Assembly (NCBI RefSeq): GCF_032922745.1
Contig: NZ_CP136693.1
Location: forward strand, 3,286,001 to 3,350,000
From: Marinobacter salarius
GTDB taxonomy: Bacteria > Pseudomonadota > Gammaproteobacteria > Pseudomonadales > Oleiphilaceae
Direction: 5' to 3'
Length of the DNA: 64,000 nt
Shown: piece after piece, positions 32,902 to 41,606 of the stretch
Position numbering within the stretch: the first letter of the stretch is position 1
Layout of the letters: each line of letters begins with the position of its first letter
Notes under the pieces: model-generated
The model's input: only the letters and a program-made list of their open reading frames with translations
Database searches by the model: none
Told to the model about the DNA's origin: nothing
Program-made: the position numbers and the translations under genes

Positions 32902-34812
32902 GTGACTGATCCCAGGCTTCCATCTGTTGAAAACGCCGACATTGATTGGAGTAGCGGCGCACCCCACTGCCGACGCTTTGGTGACGTTTACTTCTGCAGC
33001 GAGAATGGCCTTGAAGAAACACGGCATGTATTTATCAGCCAGAACAGGCTTCACGAACGTTTCTCCTCATTACCAACGGCTTCTTCTTTCGTCATCGCTG
33101 AAACAGGGTTTGGCACCGGTCTGAATTTCCTTGCAGCCTGGCAAGCCTGGGATCAGTCATCCACAGCGGGCAATGGTTGCCTGCATTTCGTCTCCGTCGA
33201 AAGCCACCCTCTGACTCCGGACGACCTTGCACATGCGCTCACCATGTGGCCGGAGCTCAAGGTCTACGCTGACCAACTGCTGGAACAATATCCCGCCCCC
33301 GTCTCGGGTACCCATCGCCTGGTGTTGGCCGGTGGTCGTGTCAGGCTGACACTCTTTTTCGGCGATGTGGTTGATGCCTGGCGCGAGCTGGATTTTCAGG
33401 CCGATGCCTGGTTTCTGGACGGTTTTGCGCCCGCCAAAAATCCGGACATGTGGACGCGTGAAGTCATTGACGCCATACCGGGTCACAGCAAACCCGGTGC
33501 TACCCTCGCCACCTTTACATCGGCCGGCGAGGTGCGGCGACGGCTTATTGCAGCCGGCTTCACCATGCGGAAAGCGCCCGGATTCGGGCAAAAATGGGAC
33601 ATGTTGATCGGCACTCTGGGTGACGCCACCTACCCCGAAGCCCTCCCGGCCGCGAACGACATTGAATCCATTGCCATCATTGGCGCCGGGGTTGCTGGCA
33701 GTCTGCTCGCCCGGAATCTGGCGGAGCGTGGATTGCATGTTACTGTAATTGACCGCGCTCAAGAGGCTGGAACAGCAGCCTCTGGCAATATTCAGGGTGC
33801 GCTGTATGTCAAACTGGGCATCGAGTTCAATGATCAGGCAAAGCTTGGTCTCTCATCATTGCTGTTCAGTCAACGCTATTATCAACAGTTCGGCGGCGAG
33901 TACTGGCACCCTTCCGGACTAGTTCAACTGGCACACAGTGACAGCGAGCAAGACCGCCAGAACCGTTTCATAGCCCGCAACGACTACCCTGGCACTGTAT
34001 TGCAGCAGATCGGCCCGGAACAGGCGTCTGAACTTGCAGGCATTCCCCTGACTAGGGGCGGTCTCTGGTTTCCGCGCAGTGGATGGCTTGAACCCGTCGG
34101 CCTTTGTCGGGCGTTAATGGCGCATGAGCGAATTTTTCAGTGTTTCGGTTTTGATGTCCATCGACTCACACCCTGCAATGGAAAATGGCATATTGCGGGC
34201 AATGGCGAACAGGATGTGGTGGTCGACCGCGTCGTGATATGCGCCGGCCATCTGACACCGAACCTGATTCCGCTTAAGGGTGGCTTCCGTTTCCGTGCGA
34301 TTCGAGGCCAGGTAACTCACTTGCCAGCGAAGGCGGTGAAATGCCCTGATGTGGTAGTGTGCGGATCTGGGTACCTCAATCCCGCCCACGGCGGCATGAC
34401 GATGGCTGGTGCCACCTTTGATCTTCATGACCCATCACCCGCCCTTTCCACCGAAAGCCACCGCGATAACCTTTCAATGCTTGATGCGATGGTTCCGGGC
34501 GCAGTAGACAGGGATTCAGGCGACATTGATCCGGCAAAACTCGATGGCAAAGTCGGGTTTCGATGCACCACCCATGACTATCAGCCGGTCGCTGGTCCGC
34601 TAATGGATGCCTATAGGCAACCACTGGAAGGAATCAACCTGTTTACCGGGCTGGGTAGCAAGGGGCTGAGTTACGCTCCGCTACTCGCAGAATATCTGGC
34701 TGACCGACTCTCAGGGCAGCCCTCTTGCTTACCCGAATCCCTCGCAAAACGCGTGGCTACGGACCGCTGCCACCGAGTAGACATAACATCGCAGGAAACG
34801 ATCAGCGCCTGA
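32902..34812 (+). CDS. mnmC: tRNA 5-methylaminomethyl-2-thiouridine synthesis bifunctional protein
   Basis: MnmC finishes the mnm5 group at the tRNA wobble uridine. It removes the carboxymethyl group with FAD and methylates the product with SAM. The 636-residue protein starts with GTG at 32902. The first third is the MnmC2 methyltransferase (ETGFGTGLNFLAAW, then WFLDGFAPAKNPDMW). The rest is an FAD oxidoreductase (IIGAGVAGSLLARNLAERG, ending GLGSKGLSYAPLLAEYLA). Both parts are complete, with the domain order of E. coli MnmC. Confidence 0.96.
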   Translation: MTDPRLPSVENADIDWSSGAPHCRRFGDVYFCSENGLEETRHVFISQNRLHERFSSLPTASSFVIAETGFGTGLNFLAAWQAWDQSSTAGNGCLHFVSVESHPLTPDDLAHALTMWPELKVYADQLLEQYPAPVSGTHRLVLAGGRVRLTLFFGDVVDAWRELDFQADAWFLDGFAPAKNPDMWTREVIDAIPGHSKPGATLATFTSAGEVRRRLIAAGFTMRKAPGFGQKWDMLIGTLGDATYPEALPAANDIESIAIIGAGVAGSLLARNLAERGLHVTVIDRAQEAGTAASGNIQGALYVKLGIEFNDQAKLGLSSLLFSQRYYQQFGGEYWHPSGLVQLAHSDSEQDRQNRFIARNDYPGTVLQQIGPEQASELAGIPLTRGGLWFPRSGWLEPVGLCRALMAHERIFQCFGFDVHRLTPCNGKWHIAGNGEQDVVVDRVVICAGHLTPNLIPLKGGFRFRAIRGQVTHLPAKAVKCPDVVVCGSGYLNPAHGGMTMAGATFDLHDPSPALSTESHRDNLSMLDAMVPGAVDRDSGDIDPAKLDGKVGFRCTTHDYQPVAGPLMDAYRQPLEGINLFTGLGSKGLSYAPLLAEYLADRLSGQPSCLPESLAKRVATDRCHRVDITSQETISA

Positions 34813-34872
34813 AGAAATCAAACCTTCTGCCGATAACCGGAAAAGACCCTGTCACAACCGGAGCAGATCACT

Positions 34873-35505
34873 ATGTCCATTCATGTCAGTGAACCCGGCA
34901 GGCCCGTCGGAACACGCCTGCCGGAGATATTCCGGAGTCGCCGGGTGGGCGATGTCACAGAATTAAGTGAATCCCATAACATTGATGTTCGGCACAGCGA
35001 AACCACCGACGCCGAATTCCAGTTTGCCGCCCGCTCCGGCCGACAGCGCGCTATAGAAGAGTACGGTGCCACGGCAGCCGGTGAACCCAAAGAAAGACGG
35101 GCCTACCTGCCGGTATCCCAGATATGCACCCCCGCCCTGAATTCCGTGCCAGCGACCGCAACCATTGCCGAAGCGATGGACGCCATGGATGAGAACGGCA
35201 TTAATCACATCGTTATTACAGCAGAAGGTAATGTAGCAGGGCTCGTGGACCTGCGCTGGTTGCTGGCCTGGCTTCACGAAACCGACGCGAACGCCATGAG
35301 TGCCAGTTTCGTCAATATTGAGTTACCGGCCTTCCTGACCTCGTCTCCCGAGACAGATGCACACCAGCTGGCAAGGCTTATGCTCGCTCACCAACTGAAC
35401 GCCGCCCTGGTTGTTGACGAGCAGGGCCAGTCAGCAGGCATCGTCACCAGCACCGATTACCTGAGGTTGTACGCCAACGCCAGCCGTCACGAGGGCAGCG
35501 TATAA
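34873..35505 (+). CDS. CBS-domain protein
   Basis: A 210-residue soluble protein with two CBS domains: about 82-135 (MDENGINHIVITAEGNVAGLVDL) and about 145-205 (LAHQLNAALVVDEQGQSAGIVTSTDYL). The first 80 residues are charged and likely flexible. CBS pairs bind adenosine nucleotides and usually regulate a partner. No catalytic domain is attached and no obvious partner is adjacent, so the target is unknown. The gene stands alone after mnmC. Confidence 0.85.
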   Translation: MSIHVSEPGRPVGTRLPEIFRSRRVGDVTELSESHNIDVRHSETTDAEFQFAARSGRQRAIEEYGATAAGEPKERRAYLPVSQICTPALNSVPATATIAEAMDAMDENGINHIVITAEGNVAGLVDLRWLLAWLHETDANAMSASFVNIELPAFLTSSPETDAHQLARLMLAHQLNAALVVDEQGQSAGIVTSTDYLRLYANASRHEGSV

Positions 35506-35530
35506 CAGTGGGACCATCGCCCGCTCTCGA

Positions 35531-38281
35531 TTAATGCAACGGTAGCCCCTCTCCCGTAAACAACCGAACCTCCCACGTCTCGGAGGTACCACTTACGATT
35601 TTTACCAGGGCCGTTATTTCGTCATCGCGGTAATTTTCCAGCCGTTCTATTTCGCCCTCTGCACCATCCAGCGGCAACTGCGTTCTCCATTCCCGGCTGC
35701 TGTCAGTGCCATTATCGCCGTCTTCCTCCAGTGAAATCCGCGCCAGGATGGGATTGATCAGGCTATTTCCCTCGCTTTCGCTGAAATTGCCGTTGGTACT
35801 TCCTGCAACCAGAATGTCCCGGTCGTAAGTCCGCACCGAGTGCAGCGACTCGGTGGATGCATCATCGCCGTCATTGAAGGTAAGGGCGCGTGTTACATCC
35901 CCTAGAGCGGTGTACGACAAAGCAAATCCGGCCTGGCTGTTGATCTGACGCCGCTGCAATGAACGATCTCCGTCGCCGGATTCGACGCGATAGTTGCCGC
36001 TACCCTGGCCCACCAACCAAACATTGTTCAGTCCGTAGATGCCGGCTGACAGGTTTTCGTTACCGGTGGTTCCCCGCTGCCTGACGTTAATCGTACTGTC
36101 TGCGCTGGAGGCGATAAAAAAGAACACGTCTTTTCCGCCAAGTTGAGGCTGGCCACTCACCGCGCCTGAGGAATCCCCGATCAACAGCGGACTGCTGGTG
36201 GAAGTACTGCCTCCCACAACCGACTCATCATGGCCTGCCGCCCCCACCTGCCGTGTCCAGGCAACCACCGGCACAACCGAGTTGCCATCAACGGTGGTGT
36301 CGATTCTCTGGAGAAAACTATCCACACCACCAGCAGCATTTTCGTTCGGCCACTGGCCATTGGTTTCCCCGGCGTTCACGACGTAACCACCGTCTTCATC
36401 TATCCCGGTCCACCTGGGAGTATCATCACCGGATGTGCCCGTCACAATGCTCCAAACCGGTACATAGCTGTCCGGATCCTGGGCGGTGTCGAAAAAGTAA
36501 AGCAGCGTATGAACATCCACTCCATTACTGTCAGGGGTACCGTCCGGTGCCTGATCACTGCCAAACGAGACGACGAATTCATAGCGGGTAACGTCGTCCT
36601 CCCCTTCTTTGACCTCACGCTCGACAAAACCGATAACTGGCTCCGCACCCGGGGCAATAGCGGCCTCTGACAATGGCTGTTCCGTTATTTCCCCTTTCTG
36701 CGTGACGATACGCACCCAGGGACGATCACCATCATCGACACGATAGCCGGCAATGAAAAGACGACCGTTGTGCCCAAAAGCCGTGTCGGTGGGAATAAAC
36801 GCCGCACTGCTGCCCACCTCAAGCGGTGAGGTCAGTTCGTTGATGTTCACCCGCAGTTTGTCGGCATCCGCCGAGGCCGCGAAATTCTCTCGTCCCGACT
36901 GATAACGCTCATCCAGACCCAACAGAAGGAAACGATCGTTTTCCAGCTGGCCGTTGGTGTAGTCGTCGGGAATGCGGATACGAAAGCGCATTGCCTCAAC
37001 GCCCTCGGCAAAGTTGAGGAGATCCCCTTCCGCCCATTCGCCGTCCTCGTCCCGAACTTCCACAAGGAAATCCTCGCCCAGAATCACATCGGAGTCGTCA
37101 TCCTCACCAAGTTTCACGCTATAAGCGCCGGCACGTTCGCCGCTGATTAACGCAACATACTCACGAACATCGCCGACATTAAGCGCATCCCGGGTGCCAC
37201 CAGCCCCGGTTTCCAGTCGTACTGTTGGCTCATTGTCCGCTATCCGCAGCAGTTCCCTGACACCGGAATTGGAGCTGCCAAGCCCGGCGAGGCCGGACCT
37301 TACCTCGGTCAGCCGGATGTTCAGGGTTTCCAGGGGTTCGGCCTCGGTGTCCTCAATGACTTCCAGGCGGATATAACACTCGGTGATTCCGGGTTCCAGA
37401 GTGATCACCCCCTTGGACAGGAAGCCATCATCGTCCGGCTGATACTGAAGATAGGAAGGCACTGGTAAGGTCGGTTCGCTCTGTGTCCCCAAACCGATAA
37501 TGTCCTTTCCGATGATCGCCTCGTTGTTGTTGGCGGCCCCATTTTCACAACGCTGGTGAGGGGGATCAATGTCCTCGTCACAGCGTTGTGGATTGAAGCT
37601 TGAGTCCAGTTCAAAGGCCACCGACACACGGGTGACAGAGGGCTGATCAAGCAGTACCCGCACAAGAACGGGATAGGTGTCGCTGGTGCGTTGAACGGTC
37701 TTGACGACCGCGCCATCATCATCGTATTCGTTTACCTCGTATGTCTGGCGACCGGTTTCTCCGACCTCCGGAGCCTCGCACCGATTATCCCGTTCCTCCG
37801 GCGCCTCGAAGGCCTCTCCCTCGGTAAAATCATCGATGGCCAGGCTGAGCACGTTCTCCTGGACTTCAATGTCAAATGGCTGTGTACCGGCCGCACGGCC
37901 ATCATTGCCAACCAGAGTGATGTTCTCCGTCGTGCCCAGGTCATCACGGCCCCTCGAGCCACCGGTCAGCCCCGGAACGCCCCGCATGATGACACCCTGA
38001 CGCGCCTTGTTGCTGGTGTCTTCCAGTGCCAGCCAGGACGGCGCGTTAGTGAGTGAATAATCGAGAATGTCGTCGCTGTCGAAAGCGCCGAAATTGTAGG
38101 CGTACTCAACGCCCAGATAGGCTTCGTCCGGCGGCGTTCCAAGAATGTAGGGATCCTCAGCATCCTGTTCGGTCTTGCAACCGCCAACGGCAACTACCAT
38201 CAGTGACAACAGGGCGAGACAGCCCCCGCGGGGAAAACGGCGAAGAATACAGGAGAGGCAAGAGAGCGAATCGGCGCGCAT
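35531..38281 (-). CDS. large exported lipoprotein with Calx-beta-like and repeat regions
   Basis: A 916-residue protein with a signal peptide and a lipobox ending at Cys35 (AVGGC). Residues about 45-100 look like a putative Ig/cadherin-like unit (YAYNFGAFDSDDILDYSL, ending in GVPG). About 150-360 resemble Calx-beta domains (GVITLEPGITECYIRLEVIE with DTEAEPLETLNIRL). The second half carries WTRQVGAAGHDESVVGGS, GGKDVFFF and SREWRTQLPL, which look like weak SBBP-type beta-propeller repeats. The protein is very acidic, suggesting calcium binding. Role is unknown; a surface lipoprotein is likely. Confidence 0.75.
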   Translation of the reverse strand: MRADSLSCLSCILRRFPRGGCLALLSLMVVAVGGCKTEQDAEDPYILGTPPDEAYLGVEYAYNFGAFDSDDILDYSLTNAPSWLALEDTSNKARQGVIMRGVPGLTGGSRGRDDLGTTENITLVGNDGRAAGTQPFDIEVQENVLSLAIDDFTEGEAFEAPEERDNRCEAPEVGETGRQTYEVNEYDDDGAVVKTVQRTSDTYPVLVRVLLDQPSVTRVSVAFELDSSFNPQRCDEDIDPPHQRCENGAANNNEAIIGKDIIGLGTQSEPTLPVPSYLQYQPDDDGFLSKGVITLEPGITECYIRLEVIEDTEAEPLETLNIRLTEVRSGLAGLGSSNSGVRELLRIADNEPTVRLETGAGGTRDALNVGDVREYVALISGERAGAYSVKLGEDDDSDVILGEDFLVEVRDEDGEWAEGDLLNFAEGVEAMRFRIRIPDDYTNGQLENDRFLLLGLDERYQSGRENFAASADADKLRVNINELTSPLEVGSSAAFIPTDTAFGHNGRLFIAGYRVDDGDRPWVRIVTQKGEITEQPLSEAAIAPGAEPVIGFVEREVKEGEDDVTRYEFVVSFGSDQAPDGTPDSNGVDVHTLLYFFDTAQDPDSYVPVWSIVTGTSGDDTPRWTGIDEDGGYVVNAGETNGQWPNENAAGGVDSFLQRIDTTVDGNSVVPVVAWTRQVGAAGHDESVVGGSTSTSSPLLIGDSSGAVSGQPQLGGKDVFFFIASSADSTINVRQRGTTGNENLSAGIYGLNNVWLVGQGSGNYRVESGDGDRSLQRRQINSQAGFALSYTALGDVTRALTFNDGDDASTESLHSVRTYDRDILVAGSTNGNFSESEGNSLINPILARISLEEDGDNGTDSSREWRTQLPLDGAEGEIERLENYRDDEITALVKIVSGTSETWEVRLFTGEGLPLH

Positions 38282-38433
38282 GAAAAAGTCCGTTTCAGAG
38301 CATTGTTTTTATGGGTGCTTTACACACCGTTACAGAACAAGCTCATGGTAATCAATTTCACGGAGGCAGGATCTGCGCGAGTTCTCAGATTCTGGCCACG
38401 GACGGATCACAGGGTGCGCCGTGGCCTGAGGTT

Positions 38434-40464
38434 TTATTCCACACCGTGGGTCGCGAGAAACTCGACGAAGGCAGACTCGTCCATCACCGGGACACCCAGG
38501 TTTTCGGCCTTCGTCAGTTTCGAGCCGGCGGCTTCGCCGGCAACGACACAGGAGGTCTTGCCGGAGACGCTTCCCGCCACTTTTGCCCCCAGGGACTCCA
38601 GTTTTGCCTTGGCGTCGTTCCTCGTCATGTCCGACAGCGACCCTGTCAGCACCCAGGTTTCGCCCTTCAGGGGCTTCTCACTGGCCGTGATTGCTTCACT
38701 CTGCCATTGAACCCCTGCGTCTTTTAGCGCCTGGATGGTTTCCTGATTGTGGGTCTGGTCGAAGAAACTACGAATGTGGCCGGCGACAATGGGCCCAACG
38801 TCGGGCACCGACTGCAGGGCATCCTCATCAGCCTCACCAATGGCTTCCAGCGTGCCAAAGTGGCTGGCCAGGGCCTTGGCGGTTGCCTCGCCCACTTCCC
38901 GGATACCAAGGGCATACAGGAACTTCCAAAGGACCGGGTGACGGGAGCGATCAATGGCATCGATCAGATTACCTGCGGATTTCTCACCCATACGTTCAAG
39001 GCCCGTCAAATCAGCCTTCTTTAACAGGTAAAGATCCGCAACCGTAGTGACCAGTTCCCTGTCCACCAGAATATCAATCCACTTGTCTCCGAGCCCTTCT
39101 ATGTCCAGTGCCTTGCGGGAGGCATAGTGCCGGATGGCCTCCTTGCGCTGTGCCGGGCAGAACAGCCCACCAGAACAGCGGGCCACCACTTCACCCTCGA
39201 TCTGCACAATATCGGACTGGCATACGGGGCAGGCATCCGGAAGCTGGACCTCACGGGCATTGTCAGGGCGCCGTTCGGCCACAACCTTGACCACCTGGGG
39301 AATTACATCCCCTGCCCGTCGAACGAACACGGTGTCTCCGATACGGACACCCAGTCGTTGGATTTCATCCATATTATGCAGAGTGGCATTGCTTACGGTG
39401 ACGCCTCCCACAAATACCGGCTTGAGCCGGGCGACTGGCGTGATCGCGCCGGTACGGCCGACCTGGAATTCCACGTCTTCAATGACCGTCAGCTCTTCCT
39501 GCGCCGGAAATTTCTGGGCAATAGCCCAGCGGGGGGCACGGGAGACAAACCCCAACTGCTGCTGCAATGCCAGGCTGTTTACCTTGAAGACAATGCCATC
39601 GATTTCATAAGGCAGGCTGGCCCGCTTATCCATCAGCTCATTGTAAGCCTGCAGACAGTCCTCCGCGCCGGTCGCCCGACGCATCTCAGGGTTGATCCGG
39701 AAACCCCAGGCACTAACCTGTTGCAGCCCCTCCCAATGGGTGGCGGGCAGCCGGCTTTCGTCCTCAAGCGCGACACTGTAGGCGCACAATTCGAGTGGCC
39801 GGCGGGCTGTCACGGTGGGTTTTTTCTGTCTCAGACTGCCTGCGGCGGCGTTGCGGGGGTTAACAAACGCCTTCTCTCCCTTGTCCGCCAGGCGTCTGTT
39901 CAGCGCTTCGAACCCTTCCCGGGGCATATAGACTTCGCCCCGGACCTCCACCAGTTCAGGAACGTTGTCACCACGAAGCCTCAGGGGCACCGACGGAATA
40001 GTGCGAATATTGGCAGTTATGTCCTCACCGGTATAACCATCGCCGCGGGTGGCGGCGCGGGTCAGAACGCCGGACTCGTAATGAAGGCTTACCGCCAGTC
40101 CGTCCAACTTGGGCTCGCAGACATACTCAATGTCGTCGCTGGCCTTGAGCCGGTCTTTCACCCGGCGATCAAAGTCCCTCAGTTCTTCGTCACTGAACGC
40201 ATTGTCCAGGGAAAGCATGGGGATACGATGGACCACCTCCTCAAAGGTGGTTTCCACCGATGCCCCCACCCGACGAGTGGGGGTATCAGGCGTCACAATA
40301 TCGGGATATTGCGCTTCCAGGTCCTGTAATTCCCGGAACAGCCGGTCGTACTCGGCATCCGGCACCCGGGGATCGTCCAGAACATAGTACTGATAGTTAT
40401 GCTCGGTGATGGTATCCCGGAGTTCTCCGGCCCGGCTGATAACGTCGGGAGAGGCTTTGGTCAT
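38434..40464 (-). CDS. ligA: NAD-dependent DNA ligase
   Basis: LigA seals nicks in replication and repair using NAD+. The 676-residue protein has all the expected parts. They are the N-terminal Ia domain (EHNYQYYVLDDP, PDAEYDRLF), the adenylation domain with the AMP-accepting K119 (EPKLDG) and an OB fold. A four-Cys zinc finger (CPVCQSD to FCPAQRKEAI), helix-hairpin-helix repeats and a C-terminal BRCT domain (LKGETWVLTGSLSDMTR) follow. Its start overlaps the zipA stop as ATGA. Confidence 0.97.
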   Translation of the reverse strand: MTKASPDVISRAGELRDTITEHNYQYYVLDDPRVPDAEYDRLFRELQDLEAQYPDIVTPDTPTRRVGASVETTFEEVVHRIPMLSLDNAFSDEELRDFDRRVKDRLKASDDIEYVCEPKLDGLAVSLHYESGVLTRAATRGDGYTGEDITANIRTIPSVPLRLRGDNVPELVEVRGEVYMPREGFEALNRRLADKGEKAFVNPRNAAAGSLRQKKPTVTARRPLELCAYSVALEDESRLPATHWEGLQQVSAWGFRINPEMRRATGAEDCLQAYNELMDKRASLPYEIDGIVFKVNSLALQQQLGFVSRAPRWAIAQKFPAQEELTVIEDVEFQVGRTGAITPVARLKPVFVGGVTVSNATLHNMDEIQRLGVRIGDTVFVRRAGDVIPQVVKVVAERRPDNAREVQLPDACPVCQSDIVQIEGEVVARCSGGLFCPAQRKEAIRHYASRKALDIEGLGDKWIDILVDRELVTTVADLYLLKKADLTGLERMGEKSAGNLIDAIDRSRHPVLWKFLYALGIREVGEATAKALASHFGTLEAIGEADEDALQSVPDVGPIVAGHIRSFFDQTHNQETIQALKDAGVQWQSEAITASEKPLKGETWVLTGSLSDMTRNDAKAKLESLGAKVAGSVSGKTSCVVAGEAAGSKLTKAENLGVPVMDESAFVEFLATHGVE

Positions 40465-41465
40465 TGTCTGGGGGATCGTTGCTTGCGTTCAAACTCGCGG
40501 ATGCGTTGGCGGCAGTGCTCAATGGTTTGCGGGGTCATCACGCTTCGCCGCTCGTCCTTCAGTTCACCGCCAAGATTGCGTACCACGCACTGCGCCGTTT
40601 CCAGCATGAACTCGAAGGCTTGCATGGAATTGGTGGGCCCGGGCATGCTCATAAAGAAACTGATCCCCGGCGTGGACAAGGCTGGCATATCCTCGGGTTT
40701 GAAGGTACCGGGCTCTACGGCGCTGGCCACGCTGAACTGCACCGGGCTGGTGGTGTCAGACTGCTCGTGGCGATGGTAGATGTCCATATCGCCATACTCC
40801 AGGCCGCAGGCTTCGAACAACGCCTTGAGTTTGGTACCCGCAAAATTCTGCTCGCTTTTTGCCAACACATTGATAACGACCACTTCCCGGGCTTCCGGCC
40901 GGTTGGCGCCTGCGAGGGGCTGCCCTGATTGTCGTGCCGTGGTTTCCCGCTTTGCGGTGTCCTCCTCCACCTCGGTGGTTACAGTGGGGGGCGCTGCTTC
41001 GTCGTCTGGGCCAGTATCCGCTATATCGGCTTCAGGCTCTTCGTCAACCGCCCCCCAACCGGTGTCGGAATCGTACTCAACATCAGTGGGTTCACTGGCA
41101 GCCAGATTTTCCGCTTCCGGTTCGTGCTCTACCGCCGGTTCTTCGGCGTCGTCCTTGCCCTTAACGCCCGCGCTGCTGACCACCGGCCTGGTCGGTTTGG
41201 GCTTGGGCCTGGCGAACCGGCTCTTTTCAGGCTTGACGTAGCCGCGTTCTTCCAGCGTGTCCCGTGAAATGGTGCGCGCCCCACCATTGGGGAGCTCAGG
41301 GTTGAAATCCTGCTCCAACGGGGAATCGTCGAGATCATCCGCGCCCATGCCAGAGGAGATCGCGATTGATTCCTTGCGGGCGCGCCTCATCCGGCGCAGA
41401 CCATCAATCACAATACCGAGGATAACCAGGGTGCCGATGGCAATTAACCATTCCCTAAGAGACAT
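40461..41465 (-). CDS. zipA: cell division protein ZipA
   Basis: ZipA anchors FtsZ to the inner membrane. The 334-residue protein has an N-terminal membrane helix (EWLIAIGTLVILGIVIDGL). A basic stretch and a long acidic/Pro linker (about 35-195) lead to the C-terminal FtsZ-binding domain (about 200-330). That domain shows VVINVLAKSEQNFAGTKL, GDMDIYHRHE and ISFFMSMPGP. The order smc, zipA, ligA is common in gammaproteobacteria, and its stop overlaps ligA. Confidence 0.95.
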   Translation of the reverse strand: MSLREWLIAIGTLVILGIVIDGLRRMRRARKESIAISSGMGADDLDDSPLEQDFNPELPNGGARTISRDTLEERGYVKPEKSRFARPKPKPTRPVVSSAGVKGKDDAEEPAVEHEPEAENLAASEPTDVEYDSDTGWGAVDEEPEADIADTGPDDEAAPPTVTTEVEEDTAKRETTARQSGQPLAGANRPEAREVVVINVLAKSEQNFAGTKLKALFEACGLEYGDMDIYHRHEQSDTTSPVQFSVASAVEPGTFKPEDMPALSTPGISFFMSMPGPTNSMQAFEFMLETAQCVVRNLGGELKDERRSVMTPQTIEHCRQRIREFERKQRSPRQ

Positions 41466-41606
41466 AGTGGTGCTGTCCTGTTTGCAGATCAGATATCGTT
41501 GCTACTCTAAGAAAAGCCTGTAATGAATACAACGCAAACACAGTCCAGATGGCAGTTTTGTCATTTTTGCACAAACCGTGACCGCCTGTCCGCCAGCGAC
41601 GATGCA

